Assembly: GCF_001693385.1 (NCBI RefSeq) | Contig: NZ_CP016428.1 | Location: 4,030,001 to 4,094,000 of the forward strand | Direction: 5' to 3' | DNA length: 64,000 bases | Source: Bradyrhizobium icense | GTDB lineage: Bacteria; Pseudomonadota; Alphaproteobacteria; Rhizobiales; Xanthobacteraceae | In this document: positions 29,676-39,500 of the stretch, piece by piece | Numbering within the stretch: the first letter of the stretch is position 1 | Layout of the letters: each line of letters starts with the position of its first letter | Program-made: the position numbers and the translations under genes | Notes under the pieces: generated by a model | The model's input: only the letters and a program-made list of their open reading frames with translations | The model's database searches: none | Told to the model about the DNA's origin: nothing

Positions 29676-30971
29676 TTAGCTCGGTGGCGACTGTGGGCTA
29701 TGACAACCATAGGGGAGGGTCGGATTCCGGCCATCCCCAGGCGTCCGGGTCGTGACGACGATAATCGCTGCAACGATGTTGGCGGCAACGCCGGCCAGGA
29801 TCGGCAGCGTATAGTCGTGGGTGAGATCGAACGCGAAGCCGGCCGCGCTGGGACCGATCAGGGTACCGAAGGCGACGCTCGTGTAGAGAATACCGATGAT
29901 GCCGCTGACGTTGCGGCCGCCGAAATAATCCATCACTACGGCTGGAAGCACGGCGACCCAGGCGCCGTAAATCATGCCGTAGACGAACGCAAAAATCGCA
30001 AGCGGCCAGAATGTCGTTGAGATCGTCCAGATCGCCAACGCGATCGCCATGCCAACGAAGAGCAGGAGCAGGGCGGACTGGCGGCCGATCCGGTCGGCTA
30101 GACCGCCGAGGAAGAACCGGCCGGCCGTGCTGCCGATGCCGATGATGCCGAGCAGCAGGACGGCGGATGTGGACGGGACGCCGTGATCCCCGGCATAGGG
30201 AACGAGATGCACGAACGGCACGAACAGGCCGAACGAGCAGATCAGGCAGGCGGCGTATAGCGAGATGAAGCGCCGCGACCGGATCGCCTCGCGCACCGAT
30301 GCACCTTCGGCCCGCGTCAACATGGCTCCCTGCTGGAGTGGATCGCCGTCGGGATTGAGGCCCCGGTCGCGCGGATCGTTCTCGAGAAGGAGCGCCATCC
30401 CTCCGCCGACAATCGCGGCGAATGCGCCGAGTGCAAGATAGGCGCCGCGCCATCCCAGCGTCTCGATCAGGAACGTTGCCTGCGCCGGCATCACCAGCGT
30501 GCCAACCCCGATGCCGCTCACGGCGAGACCAGAGGCAAAGCCCCGCCGCCGCACGAACCAGCGCTGCACCGCGCCGACCGCCGGGACATAGGCGCAGCCG
30601 ACGCCGAGTCCGACGCCAAGGCCGTAGGCTGCGTACACCTCGACCAGGTTGCGCGCGGCACTTGCCGCGGCAAGCCCGAGGCCGATCAGCAGCATGCCCG
30701 CCAGCGCGAGACGGCGCGAGCCATAGCGGTCGGCGAGGGGACCGCTGATGATGCCGAGGCCGAAATAGAGAAAGCCGGCCAACGAAAATACCAGCGACAC
30801 CGAACCGCGCGAGGCGCCGAATTCACGCTGCAACGAGTCGAGAAACGCGCTGAACGTATAGGCGCAGCCGAAGCCGACAAAGGTCACGGCAAAAGCGGCA
30901 GCCACCACAAACCAGCCATAGAAGATGCGGGAACTGGGCAACGCGGACTGGATACTCAATGTTGCCTCCAT
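29676..30971 (-). CDS. MFS transporter (oxalate:formate antiporter-like)
   Basis: A 431-residue major facilitator protein with about 12 hydrophobic segments and the inter-helix motif GPLADRYGSRR between helices 2 and 3, plus a second GGLADRIGRQ in the C-terminal half. Overall pattern (YGWFVVAAAFAVTF at the start) fits the monocarboxylate/oxalate-formate antiporter group. The start ATG 30971 overlaps the last 16 bases of the amidase gene, so transport and amide hydrolysis are probably coupled: uptake of an amide or export of its acid. Confidence 0.88.
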   Translation of the reverse strand: MEATLSIQSALPSSRIFYGWFVVAAAFAVTFVGFGCAYTFSAFLDSLQREFGASRGSVSLVFSLAGFLYFGLGIISGPLADRYGSRRLALAGMLLIGLGLAAASAARNLVEVYAAYGLGVGLGVGCAYVPAVGAVQRWFVRRRGFASGLAVSGIGVGTLVMPAQATFLIETLGWRGAYLALGAFAAIVGGGMALLLENDPRDRGLNPDGDPLQQGAMLTRAEGASVREAIRSRRFISLYAACLICSFGLFVPFVHLVPYAGDHGVPSTSAVLLLGIIGIGSTAGRFFLGGLADRIGRQSALLLLFVGMAIALAIWTISTTFWPLAIFAFVYGMIYGAWVAVLPAVVMDYFGGRNVSGIIGILYTSVAFGTLIGPSAAGFAFDLTHDYTLPILAGVAANIVAAIIVVTTRTPGDGRNPTLPYGCHSPQSPPS

Positions 30972-32380
30972 GAGCTCAGCGGCGGATGGCGGCGATGCCA
31001 GGATGTGACCCTCTGGAATGCTGCGCCAGCGCGGACCAGCATGGCTTCGTCCAGATCGGCGGCCACAAGCTGAAACGCGATCGGCATTCCGGTTGAGGAA
31101 AAACCGCCGGGCAGCGTGATCGTTGGATGGCCAGTCATGTTGAACGGGCAGGTGTATTCCTGCAATCTGGCGATCAGGTCCGGCTGGTCGCCGAGCGTTC
31201 GTATCATGGCGAGCGTCAACGGTGGGAATGGGTGAACCGGGATGAGCAGCAGATCGATTGTCTCGAACAGCGATGCGATCCGGCCGCGCAATTCCAGCCG
31301 ACGCAGCAGGATTCTCTGGTAATCGGGAGCAAATAGCGCGCGGCCGGCCTCGATGACGGCGGCGAGGATCGGACCATATTCATCTTTGCGCGCGGGATAA
31401 GTTGCATCGTGTGCGACCGCTGCCTCCACCGCGCAATTCGGAACCCAGTCGGCGACGACCTGCTTCACGTCGGGAAACCGCACATCGACGATATCAGCGC
31501 CAAGCGTACGTAACGTCTTGATCGCCTCGCCCAGCACCTGTTGGGTCGTAACGTCGACGCCGTCGCTGCTCCACCTCGCGTCGAAGCCAATCCGCCGGCC
31601 TCTTACGTCCTGTTCCGCTGCAGCCAGATAGTGGGGCACAGGGTCGAGGACCGCTGTCGGATCGGCATGATCGCGTCCGGCGATGACGCCAAGCATTGCG
31701 CCGGCATCCTTAGCGCTCCGCGCAATAACCCCGACATGATCCAATGTCGCTGCCAGTTCGAACGCGCCATGGCGGCTAACGCGTCCCCAACTTGGCTTCA
31801 AGCCGGTAAGACCGTTGGCGGCACACGGCCAGCGGATCGAACCGCCCGTATCGGACGCGATCGAGCCATAGCAGAGCCCCGCCGCAGTTGCGACGGCCGA
31901 GCCACTGGATGAAATGCCGGGCCAATAGTCCGGATTCCATGGATTCTTCGGCGGCGTTACAGATGGATGGTGATCGGAATAGGCGCCTTCCGTTAGCTGC
32001 AGTTTCCCCAGCACGACCGCGCCGGCTCCATTTAGGCGGTCCACCACAGTTGCGTCCTCATCGGGCCGGAAATCGCCATGGACCACGGTACCGGCAGCGG
32101 TCGGAATATTTTTTGTCCAAAATAGATCCTTCACCGCAATCGGAACACCGTGGAGCGGTCCGCGATAGCGGCCTGCTGCGATTTCGGCGTGCGCTGCTTC
32201 GGCTTGCGCCATCGCAGCGTCGCCCATCACACGGACGTAGCTGCCGAGTTCGCCATCCAGAGCGGCGATGCGATCGAGTTGCGCGCGCGTTGCTTCCAGC
32301 GGAGAAATTTTGCGGGCCCTGATGCATGCCGCAAGCTCCGTGAGCTCAAGGTAGTGCAGATCGTCGCTGCCAATGTCCAT
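30956..32380 (-). CDS. Amidase signature family hydrolase
   Basis: A 474-residue enzyme of the Ser-cisSer-Lys amidase family. Lys is in PIAVKDLFW, cis-Ser in PGISSSGSAVATA and the nucleophile Ser in SDTGGSIRWP. It hydrolyses a carboxylic amide or related C-N bond; the substrate cannot be read from sequence. It is not GatA-like in context (no gatB/gatC). ATG 32380 (MDIGSDDL) is chosen; the frame is open for 92 more codons across the regulatory region. First gene of an operon with the MFS gene, divergent from the CGNR regulator. Confidence 0.9.
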   Translation of the reverse strand: MDIGSDDLHYLELTELAACIRARKISPLEATRAQLDRIAALDGELGSYVRVMGDAAMAQAEAAHAEIAAGRYRGPLHGVPIAVKDLFWTKNIPTAAGTVVHGDFRPDEDATVVDRLNGAGAVVLGKLQLTEGAYSDHHPSVTPPKNPWNPDYWPGISSSGSAVATAAGLCYGSIASDTGGSIRWPCAANGLTGLKPSWGRVSRHGAFELAATLDHVGVIARSAKDAGAMLGVIAGRDHADPTAVLDPVPHYLAAAEQDVRGRRIGFDARWSSDGVDVTTQQVLGEAIKTLRTLGADIVDVRFPDVKQVVADWVPNCAVEAAVAHDATYPARKDEYGPILAAVIEAGRALFAPDYQRILLRRLELRGRIASLFETIDLLLIPVHPFPPLTLAMIRTLGDQPDLIARLQEYTCPFNMTGHPTITLPGGFSSTGMPIAFQLVAADLDEAMLVRAGAAFQRVTSWHRRHPPLSSWRQH

Positions 32381-32442
32381 TGTGTCTCCGTCAGCGATGC
32401 GGCTGGAATCTTCCGGCGAAGGATCAACACCGCTATAAACGT

Positions 32443-32490
32443 TATACCGGTGTCTCTTGATGTCAACCGGTAAATCTGCTTTACTGGTGT
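32443..32490. promoter_or_regulatory. Three CCGGT-type sites between amidase and CGNR genes
   Basis: TATACCGGTGT (32443-32453), CAACCGGTAAA (32464-32474) and TTACTGGTGTT (32481-32491) share an ACCGGT/ACTGGT core; the middle one is inverted relative to the others. They lie in the 114 bases between the two start codons and are candidate operators for the adjacent regulator. Confidence 0.5.
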
Positions 32491-32494
32491 TGAA

Positions 32495-33088
32495 ATGTCG
32501 AACTCGTCCAGGCAGTTCAAGGTTCCCGATGAGTTGGCCAATCTCTACGATTTCGCCAATTCGCTCGACGTCAGGCATTTCACGCATCATGGCGTGCAGC
32601 ATCCGCAAGGTGATGAACTGGCAAGCGCGAAGGAGCTCGCAGTGTGGATGCGGCAACGCGGGCTGTTGCTCGTCGATGCGAGGGTTTCGCCGGCGATGCT
32701 CGCGACCGCGCTTGAGCTGAGGAGCTTGATCCGCGATTATCTGCAGCGTGATCCTTCTGAGCGAAGCAAGAAGAGGGACTCGGTCCGCGCACTGAATAAA
32801 GTGCTCAAACTGTTTCCGCTGCGCGCGACGGCAAGGGATGACGGCGGCATGGCGCTCAGGGCCGCGCGTGACGATGCGCTGGCGGGGCTCTCATCGGTCG
32901 TCGCGGAGCTCTACGACGGCTCCAGAAATGGAACGCTTGATCGGCTGAAAATGTGCGCTTCCGACGAATGCCGCCGCGTGTTCTTCGATCGTTCGAAGCC
33001 CGCCACCCGGCGATGGTGCATGTCGTCATTGTGTGGGAACCGCATGAAGACAAGAAAGTATCGCGAGCGCCAACGCAACGCTGAATAG
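32495..33088 (+). CDS. CGNR zinc-finger (ABATE domain) putative regulator
   Basis: A 197-residue protein of the ABATE/CGNR family. The C-terminus has the zinc-finger pattern MCASDECRRVFFD...RRWCMSSLCGNRMKTRKYRERQ with four Cys and the naming CGNR motif. The N-terminal ABATE domain is thought to bind a ligand or stress signal. Divergent placement next to the amidase-MFS operon suggests it controls that operon. ATG 32495 follows the third CCGGT site by only a few bases, so the site may block translation start or transcription directly. Confidence 0.85.
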   Translation: MSNSSRQFKVPDELANLYDFANSLDVRHFTHHGVQHPQGDELASAKELAVWMRQRGLLLVDARVSPAMLATALELRSLIRDYLQRDPSERSKKRDSVRALNKVLKLFPLRATARDDGGMALRAARDDALAGLSSVVAELYDGSRNGTLDRLKMCASDECRRVFFDRSKPATRRWCMSSLCGNRMKTRKYRERQRNAE

Positions 33089-33157
33089 GTCATCTCGCGT
33101 CGACCGATCGCGCTGGTTCTGCAAAATTGCACGGTCTCGCGAAAGGTGGCGAAGCCG

Positions 33158-33415
33158 TCACTGCATGGACGTCAGGGGTCGATGAACGCGCTTTTTCACG
33201 GCGAGGCCGGCGGCCGCAGGGCCGTCCGGAATCAGATAGCCCTGGTTGAACCTCCGCGGGTCGGTATAGGGATTGCCCGGACCCTTGTTCTGGCAATTGG
33301 CGTTTGGGTAGTAGAACGCGCAGTAGCCAGGTTCACCCATGACCTGCTGTGCCATGGCGGGTGCCGTCATCACAGCCAACGCGGCCGCAGCGCCCACAAG
33401 CCTGTATATCGACAT
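33158..33415 (-). CDS. Small exported protein of unknown function
   Basis: An 85-residue protein with a signal peptide (cleavage near AMAQQ). The mature part is YCAFYYPNANCQNKGPGNPYTDPRRFNQG, with two Cys and many Tyr/Asn/Pro. ATG 33415 is chosen; the frame is open 37 codons upstream. It is of a type frequent in Bradyrhizobium and likely periplasmic. It lies downstream of moaC on the same strand with a 107-base gap. Confidence 0.7.
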   Translation of the reverse strand: MSIYRLVGAAAALAVMTAPAMAQQVMGEPGYCAFYYPNANCQNKGPGNPYTDPRRFNQGYLIPDGPAAAGLAVKKRVHRPLTSMQ

Positions 33416-33522
33416 CGGATTCCTCCCTGTGAAGGTCCCGATAAGAAACAACCCCGTCAGCAGGAGCGCATTCCTACCCACGCCGGTCACACGCACGTGA
33501 CAATTGAGGGTCGTCGCCCGGC

Positions 33523-34026
33523 TCACCGCTCCGCGCGATAATGGCCGGACTTGCCGCCGATCTTCTCGACGAGATGGATGCCTTCGATGCGAATGCCGCG
33601 CTCGACCGCCTTGATCATGTCATAGATCGTCAGGCACGCGACCGACACCGCCGTCAGTGCTTCCATTTCGACGCCGGTCGGGCCGGTGACCTTGACGGTG
33701 GCGCGGACGATGCAGCCCGGAAGTTTTTTGTCAGGCGTGATGTCGAGCCTCACCTTGGACAGCGCCAGCGGGTGGCACAGCGGGATCAATTCCGATGTGC
33801 GCTTTGCTGCCATGATGCCGGCGATACGGGCCGTGCCCAGCACGTCGCCCTTCTTGGCATTGCCGGAGACGATCAGATCGAGCGTCGCCTTGCCCATGAC
33901 GACACGCCCCTCGGCGATGGCGGTGCGCTCGGTCGCTGCCTTGGCCGAGATATCGACCATCCGCGCTTCGCCGGCGGCATCGATATGGGTGAGGGCAGCG
34001 CCGCCTTTGGAAGCCTTCCGCGCCAT
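33523..34026 (-). CDS. moaC: Cyclic pyranopterin monophosphate synthase MoaC
   Basis: MoaC converts the MoaA product to cyclic pyranopterin monophosphate in molybdenum cofactor synthesis. The 167-residue protein has the conserved [37 protein letters not shown] (catalytic Asp/Lys) and [12 protein letters not shown] motifs. ATG 34026 is three bases after the trpC stop, so it is cotranscribed with trpD-trpC. In related genomes moeA and lexA follow directly; here they lie about 12 kb away. Confidence 0.96.
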   Translation of the reverse strand: MARKASKGGAALTHIDAAGEARMVDISAKAATERTAIAEGRVVMGKATLDLIVSGNAKKGDVLGTARIAGIMAAKRTSELIPLCHPLALSKVRLDITPDKKLPGCIVRATVKVTGPTGVEMEALTAVSVACLTIYDMIKAVERGIRIEGIHLVEKIGGKSGHYRAER

Positions 34027-34029
34027 CTG

Positions 34030-34851
34030 CTAGCCGGTCCCGGTCGCGCGGGCCGTATCGGAACGCGCCAGCAACGCGCGGGTCGCCGCGGTGACATCGG
34101 CCTGCCGCATCAGGCTTTCGCCGACCAGGAAGGTCGACATGCCGACGCGCTCGAGCCGCGCGAGATCGGCAGGCGTAAAGATGCCGCTTTCGCCGACCAT
34201 CAGGCGATCGTGCGGGATCAGCGGCGCCAGCGCCTCGCTGGTCGCCAGCGTCGTCTCGAAGGTGCGTAAGTTGCGGTTGTTGACACCGATCATCGGAGAA
34301 CGAAGTTTGAGCGCGCGGTCGAGCTCGGCACGGTCGTGGATTTCGATCAGCACGTCCATGTCGAGCGCGATTGCCGCGTCCTCGATATCCCTGGCGGTGG
34401 CATCGTCGAGCGCAGCCATGATGATCAGGATGCAGTCGGCGCCATGAGCGCGGGCTTCCACCACCTGATAGGTATCGAACAGGAAATCCTTGCGCAGCAC
34501 CGGCAAGTTCGTAGCCGCGCGCGCCGCCACCATGAAATCGAGATGGCCCTGGAACGAGGGCGCATCCGTCAGCACCGACAGGCACGCCGCGCCGCCGGCC
34601 TCGTAAGCCTTGGCCAGTGCCGGCGGATCGAAGTCGGCGCGGATCAGCCCCTTGGACGGCGAGGCTTTCTTCACCTCGGCAATCAGCGCGTAGTCGCCCC
34701 GAGCAAGCTTCTCCCGGATCGCGCGCACGAAGCCGCGCGGCGGCGGGGCCGCCTTGGCGCGGGCCTCGATCTCGGCAAGCGGATGCGCCCGCTTGGCGGC
34801 CGCAATCTCTTCGCGCTTGTAGGTCTCGATCTCGCTCAGGATATCCGACAT
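34030..34851 (-). CDS. trpC: Indole-3-glycerol phosphate synthase
   Basis: TrpC closes the indole ring in tryptophan synthesis. The 273-residue TIM-barrel protein shows [49 protein letters not shown] and [12 protein letters not shown], the family's phosphate- and substrate-binding loops. It is not fused to TrpF. It sits between trpD and moaC in one operon, with 19 bases to trpD. Confidence 0.97.
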   Translation of the reverse strand: MSDILSEIETYKREEIAAAKRAHPLAEIEARAKAAPPPRGFVRAIREKLARGDYALIAEVKKASPSKGLIRADFDPPALAKAYEAGGAACLSVLTDAPSFQGHLDFMVAARAATNLPVLRKDFLFDTYQVVEARAHGADCILIIMAALDDATARDIEDAAIALDMDVLIEIHDRAELDRALKLRSPMIGVNNRNLRTFETTLATSEALAPLIPHDRLMVGESGIFTPADLARLERVGMSTFLVGESLMRQADVTAATRALLARSDTARATGTG

Positions 34852-34870
34852 CTGTGGCGTCCCTTTTGAC

Positions 34871-35884
34871 TCAGCCGCGAGAAACCGCGACCAGGTGCTT
34901 CAGGCGCGCTGCCGCAGCGCCGCTATCGAGCGATTTGGCGCCGATCGCGACGCCTTCCTTCAGGTCTCTGGCGCGCCCGGCCACGATCAGCGCCGCCGCG
35001 GCGTTCAACAGCGCGACGTCGCGATAGGGGCTGGGTTTGCCGTTGAGTACGCCTTGCAACGCCAGCGCATTGGCGTCCGCATCGCCGCCCTTGAGTGCGT
35101 CGACGTTGCAGCAGGTGAGGCCCGCGTCCTCCGGCGTCACCTCGAACGTGGTGATCTTGCCGTTGTCGAGGCTGGCGACAAAGCTCGGGCCGGTGAGGGT
35201 GATCTCATCGAGCCCGTCGGAGCCGTGCACGACCCAGACGGATTCGGAGCCAAGATTCTTCAGGACCTGCGCCAGCGGCTGCACCCAGTGCCTGGAGAAC
35301 ACGCCGACCATCTGGCGCTTGACGCCGGCCGGATTGGAGAGCGGCCCGAGCAGGTTGAAGATCGTGCGGGTGGCGAGTTCGACCCGGGTCGGGCCGACAT
35401 TCTTCATCGCGGGGTGATGCGCAGGCGCGAACATGAAGCCGATACCGGCCTCCTGCACACAGCGGCCGACCTGGTCGGGTGTGAGGTCGATCTTGACCCC
35501 AAGGGAGGCCAGCACGTCGGCCGCCCCCGAGCGCGACGACAGCGCACGGTTGCCGTGCTTGGCGACGGGCACGCCGGCGCCCGCGACGATGAAGGCCGCG
35601 CAGGTCGAGACGTTGACCGAACCCGAGCCGTCGCCGCCGGTGCCGACCACGTCGACGGCGTCGGCGGGCGCAGTAACCCGCAGCATCTTGCTGCGCATCG
35701 CCGACACCGCGCCGGTGATCTCGTCGACGGTTTCGCCGCGGACCCTGAGTGCCATCAACAGCCCGCCCATCTGCGAGGGCGTGGCCTCGCCGGACATCAT
35801 GGCATCGAAGGCGGAGGCTGCCTCGTCACGCGACAGCGTCGCGCCGGTGGCGACTTTTCCGATGATAGATTTGAGATCGTCCAT
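34871..35884 (-). CDS. trpD: Anthranilate phosphoribosyltransferase
   Basis: TrpD joins anthranilate to PRPP in tryptophan synthesis. The 337-residue protein has the glycine-rich PRPP site [33 protein letters not shown] and the [12 protein letters not shown] segment. There is no trpG next to it; in rhizobia TrpE and TrpG are often fused and encoded elsewhere. First gene of the trpD-trpC-moaC operon; a large intergenic repeat lies just upstream. Confidence 0.97.
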   Translation of the reverse strand: MDDLKSIIGKVATGATLSRDEAASAFDAMMSGEATPSQMGGLLMALRVRGETVDEITGAVSAMRSKMLRVTAPADAVDVVGTGGDGSGSVNVSTCAAFIVAGAGVPVAKHGNRALSSRSGAADVLASLGVKIDLTPDQVGRCVQEAGIGFMFAPAHHPAMKNVGPTRVELATRTIFNLLGPLSNPAGVKRQMVGVFSRHWVQPLAQVLKNLGSESVWVVHGSDGLDEITLTGPSFVASLDNGKITTFEVTPEDAGLTCCNVDALKGGDADANALALQGVLNGKPSPYRDVALLNAAAALIVAGRARDLKEGVAIGAKSLDSGAAAARLKHLVAVSRG

Positions 35885-35906
35885 CGCTTGGCTTTCAAAA
35901 TCGAGA

Positions 35907-36028
35907 CCTCATGGTGAGGAGGCGCCCTTGCGCCGTCTCCGGACGATGCTTCGCATCGCTCGGAGAACCATGAGGCCCGGCTCTCATCCTTCGAGACGCG
36001 GCCAGGTGGTCGCCCCTCAGGATGAGGT
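35907..36028. repeat. CCTCATGG...CTCAGGATGAGG intergenic repeat
   Basis: The element begins CCTCATGGTGAGGAGGCGCC, contains the internal inverted AACCATGAGG, and ends TCATCCTTCGAGACGC...CTCAGGATGAGG, giving two nested palindromes. I recognise it as a very common Bradyrhizobium element. It fills nearly the whole gap between ppiD and trpD. Confidence 0.75.
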
Positions 36029-36042
36029 GAGTGTCATTATGC

Positions 36043-37944
36043 TCAATTGTTGGCGCCCGTCACCTGCGCGAAGGCGGCCGCGTTGATGGAAGTGCCGATC
36101 TCGGATTCGATCTTGTTCACGTATTGCGCGATCTGTTCTTCGGTTAGGCCGCGCTGCAGCGTGTCCTTCAGGCTCTTCAGTTCCTCGGAAGCGGTGTCTA
36201 TCGGCGGCACCGTCACGTCCGTGACGCGCAACACGATCCACTCGCTGCCACCGGCGCCCGGCGTCTGCGTAACGCCGTCCTTCGGCGTCCGGAATGCGGC
36301 CGTGACGGCTGCGGTGGGCACGCCTGAAAGCGAGGCGTCACGGCGGAAACCGGTCGCAGTCTCGACCTTCGCTCCGACTGCGGCAGCTTCGGCGGCGAGC
36401 GTGCCGCCTTGCTCGACCTTCTGCGCCATCTCGGTTGCCTTCTCGCGCAGCTTGCTCGAAATCTGGTTTTCTCGCCATTTTGCCTCGACCTGGCTGCGCA
36501 CCTCGTCGAGCGGGCGCTCGCGCGAGGGCGTAATGCCGAGCACGTCGTACCAGACATAGCCGCCGGCAAACTGGATCGGTTCGTTGTCGACGCCGACGTC
36601 GCTGTTGAAGGCTTGCGAGACCACGTCGAGGCCGCGCGGAATATTCGCCACCGGCTGGCCGTCGGGCGTGCGACCCGAGCGGTCGACGGCTTCGATCGTG
36701 ACGGGGGTGAGGCCGAGCTTCTGCGAAGCCTCGACCACATTGGCGCCGCCGCTGCGCTCGTCTTCCATCTTGTTCTGGATTTCGTTGACCTTGGCGCGCG
36801 CGCGTTCGGTCGCGATTTCCTTCTTCACCTGCGCTGCGACGCCTTCATAGGTCGGTGTCACGCCCGGCTCGATTTTGCCGACCTTGACCAGCGCCACGCC
36901 GAACCGGCCCTGCACCGGCTGGCTGACTTCGCCCGATGCAAGCGAGAACGCCGCATCCGCAATCGCCGGATCGATGATCGCGCTCTTTGCGATCATGCCG
37001 AGGTCGACGTCGGCCAGATTGAGGTTGCGCTCCTTGGCGACGTCGTCGAACGATGCTCCCGACGTGATGCGGCTGCGCGCGGCCTGCGCTTCGCCTTCGT
37101 TCGGAAAAAACATCTGCGACACTTCGCGCTTTTCCGGCGTCCCGAGCTGGTCGCGGCGCTGCTCGAAGGCCTTCTTCGCATCCTCATCGGAGACCTCTGT
37201 CCACTTGCCGATCTCTTCGGGGCTGATCACGACAAAGGACAGTTTGCGATATTCGGGCGCGCGGAACTGGGTTTTGTGGTCCTCGAAATACGCGGCCAGC
37301 GCCTCGGGCGACGGCGGATCGATCGTGCCGGCCTGCGCCGCGTCGAGCTTGACGTACTCCATCGAGCGCTGCTCGTTCTGGAAGCGGGCGAGCGCCTCGA
37401 TCAGGACCTTCGGCGGTTCCGCCCCGGCCGAGACGGTGCCGACGATCTGGCGCCGCAGCCCGACGCGCCGCTGTTCGGCGAGATAGCGCTGCTCGGTGTA
37501 TCCGAACTGGCGGATCGTGGCCTGGAATCGCTGTGGGTCGAACTTGCCGCCCAATCCCTTGAAATTCGGGTCGTCGTAGATCAGCCGCATGGTCTCTTCC
37601 TGCGACTGGGCAAGCCCCTTGCGCCGGGCTTCCTCATCCAGCGCGGCTTCGGCGATGGTCTGTTGCAGCACCTGCCGATCGAGCCCGAAGGCCCGGGCCT
37701 GTTCAGAGGTCAGCGGACGGCCGAAACTGCGGCCGAGCTGCTGCAGCTTTTCCGTGTAGATCTGGCGGAATTGATCCGTCGAAATCTCGGTGTTGCCGAT
37801 CGTGGCGAGCGACGACTGGCCAAATCCCTTGAAGATGTCGGCGATGCCCCAAACTGCGAAACTGACAATCAAAACGCCCATCACGGTGGCCATGACAATC
37901 TTGCCGAGCCAGTTTGATGAGGCTTTCCGAATTCCTCGAAGCAT
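36043..37944 (-). CDS. ppiD: Inner-membrane-anchored periplasmic chaperone/PPIase (PpiD-like)
   Basis: A 633-residue protein with one N-terminal membrane anchor (VMATVMGVLIVSFAVWGIADIF), a SurA-N chaperone domain (about residues 40-200) and a parvulin-type PPIC domain (about 240-360, with FDDVAKERNLNLADVDLG and FSLASGEVSQPVQGRFGVALVKV). A second parvulin-like C-terminal region follows. It assists folding of outer membrane and exported proteins near SecYEG. The gene order ppiD next to tpiA and trpD is conserved in Rhizobiales. Divergent from tpiA. Confidence 0.92.
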   Translation of the reverse strand: MLRGIRKASSNWLGKIVMATVMGVLIVSFAVWGIADIFKGFGQSSLATIGNTEISTDQFRQIYTEKLQQLGRSFGRPLTSEQARAFGLDRQVLQQTIAEAALDEEARRKGLAQSQEETMRLIYDDPNFKGLGGKFDPQRFQATIRQFGYTEQRYLAEQRRVGLRRQIVGTVSAGAEPPKVLIEALARFQNEQRSMEYVKLDAAQAGTIDPPSPEALAAYFEDHKTQFRAPEYRKLSFVVISPEEIGKWTEVSDEDAKKAFEQRRDQLGTPEKREVSQMFFPNEGEAQAARSRITSGASFDDVAKERNLNLADVDLGMIAKSAIIDPAIADAAFSLASGEVSQPVQGRFGVALVKVGKIEPGVTPTYEGVAAQVKKEIATERARAKVNEIQNKMEDERSGGANVVEASQKLGLTPVTIEAVDRSGRTPDGQPVANIPRGLDVVSQAFNSDVGVDNEPIQFAGGYVWYDVLGITPSRERPLDEVRSQVEAKWRENQISSKLREKATEMAQKVEQGGTLAAEAAAVGAKVETATGFRRDASLSGVPTAAVTAAFRTPKDGVTQTPGAGGSEWIVLRVTDVTVPPIDTASEELKSLKDTLQRGLTEEQIAQYVNKIESEIGTSINAAAFAQVTGANN

Positions 37945-38195
37945 GGGTCCAACTTGTTTTTAAAGGAGAGGGGAAGCGGGTCGTGCCCTAGGGAATTCGA
38001 TCCGGGACCGAATTCCGCAACAAGGCGTCACCGAGTTGAAAACGCATCATAAAGTGGCCGCAGCCCCCCCGCAACCTCGGCCATGCGGGCGAATTGAAGC
38101 GGTTGATGGCTCGCCGATCCCCAGACCGGCATCTGGAACTGGTGGCGCGGCTCTGCTAGCGCATCTAGAACGTTGACATTTGCGGGACAATCGAC

Positions 38196-38945
38196 ATGAC
38201 CGATGCCATCCGGCCACTGATCGCCGGCAACTGGAAAATGAACGGCCTGAAATCTTCCTTGGGTGAATTCGAGGCAATGATTGCGGGGGCGGGTGCGTTG
38301 GCCGGCAAGGCCGACCTGCTTGTCTGCCCTCCGGTCACCCTGATCGCCGGTTTCGCCGACAGGGCGCTCGGTTCAAAACTTGCCGTCGGGGCCCAGGATT
38401 GTCATGCCAAGGCCTCGGGCGCCCATACCGGCGATCTCTCGGCGGAGATGCTGGCGGACGCCGGCGCCGGCGCCATCATCGTCGGGCATTCGGAGCGGCG
38501 TGCCGACCATGGTGAGACCGACGCGGTGGTCCGGCAGAAGGCAGAAGCGGCCTGGCGGGCGGGCTTGGTGGCCATCGTCTGCATCGGCGAGACCCAGAAG
38601 CAACGCGATGCCGGCCAGACGCTGGATATCTGCGGCGGGCAACTCGCGGGTTCGCTGCCGGACGGTGCGACGGCGGCCAATCTTGTGGTGGCCTATGAGC
38701 CGGTCTGGGCGATCGGCACCGGTCTGACGCCGACACCAAAAGATGTCGAACAAGTTCATCGCTTTATCCGCGATGTTCTCACCAGCCGATTTAAGGAAGG
38801 CAGCAAGATCCGGATTCTCTATGGCGGATCGGTCAAGCCCTCGAACGCGGCCGAACTGATGGCGGTTGCCGACGTCAATGGCGCGCTGGTCGGTGGCGCC
38901 AGCCTGAAGGCGACGGATTTTCTGGCGATTGCGGAGGCATGCTAA
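38196..38945 (+). CDS. tpiA: Triosephosphate isomerase
   Basis: Interconverts dihydroxyacetone phosphate and glyceraldehyde-3-phosphate. The 249-residue TIM barrel shows the N-terminal GNWKMN with the catalytic Lys, the catalytic His region VGHSERR, the catalytic Glu in [12 protein letters not shown] and the phosphate loop [12 protein letters not shown] 38196 follows GGGAC. It runs convergently with the acetyltransferase gene, with a single base between the stop codons. Confidence 0.97.
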   Translation: MTDAIRPLIAGNWKMNGLKSSLGEFEAMIAGAGALAGKADLLVCPPVTLIAGFADRALGSKLAVGAQDCHAKASGAHTGDLSAEMLADAGAGAIIVGHSERRADHGETDAVVRQKAEAAWRAGLVAIVCIGETQKQRDAGQTLDICGGQLAGSLPDGATAANLVVAYEPVWAIGTGLTPTPKDVEQVHRFIRDVLTSRFKEGSKIRILYGGSVKPSNAAELMAVADVNGALVGGASLKATDFLAIAEAC

Positions 38946-38946
38946 C

Positions 38947-39480
38947 TCAGGCAGCCACGCCTTCCTGCAACCGCTTCCAGTAGATCAGCGTGCCCGTCAG
39001 CCCGCCATGCGGCTTGAACGCGTAGTCCGGAATCACGCCGGTCAGCTTGAATCCCATCCGCTCATATAGTCCGGCGGCGCCCTCGTCCTCGGCGGTATCG
39101 AGCACGAGCAACCAGCGCCCGCGCGCGATCGCCAGCCGCTCGGCCTCGCGCAATAGCGCGGTCGCGACGCCGCGGTGGCGGTGACTGACGAGCGTCATCA
39201 TCTTTGCGATCTCGGCGCGATGCGGCTGGTTCGGCGGAAGATCGAGCAACAGCGTGACCGTCCCGATCAGCCTGTCCTCTTCAAAGGCGCCAAGGATGAT
39301 CCGCTCGCCGCGGCCTGCAGCGCCAAGCGAGTTGGACCAGAACGCTTCGGCCGCCTTCCGCGATAACGGATGCATGAAACTGACCGAGCCGCCGTTCGCC
39401 ACGGTTTCGATCAGCAAATCACCGAGCATCGCGCAAATTTCGGGCGACCGGTTCAAGGCTTTGATCAGGATGTCAGACAT
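38947..39480 (-). CDS. GNAT family N-acetyltransferase
   Basis: A 177-residue GNAT protein. The acetyl-CoA binding motif A is VSHRHRGVATALLREAERLA (pattern Q/R-x-x-G-x-G/A) and motif B is LYERMGFKLTGVIPDYAF. Substrate unknown. ATG 39480 (MSDILIKAL) is preferred over the TTG-like start six codons upstream. Third gene of the operon headed by the XRE-cupin regulator, 20 bases after the unknown protein. Confidence 0.85.
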   Translation of the reverse strand: MSDILIKALNRSPEICAMLGDLLIETVANGGSVSFMHPLSRKAAEAFWSNSLGAAGRGERIILGAFEEDRLIGTVTLLLDLPPNQPHRAEIAKMMTLVSHRHRGVATALLREAERLAIARGRWLLVLDTAEDEGAAGLYERMGFKLTGVIPDYAFKPHGGLTGTLIYWKRLQEGVAA

Positions 39481-39500
39481 CAGCGTGAATTTCCGCAAGT

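Noticed and set aside
36409..37917. 502-codon plus-strand frame opposite ppiD
   Set aside because: Shadow of a well-supported gene; no ribosome binding site or domain motif.
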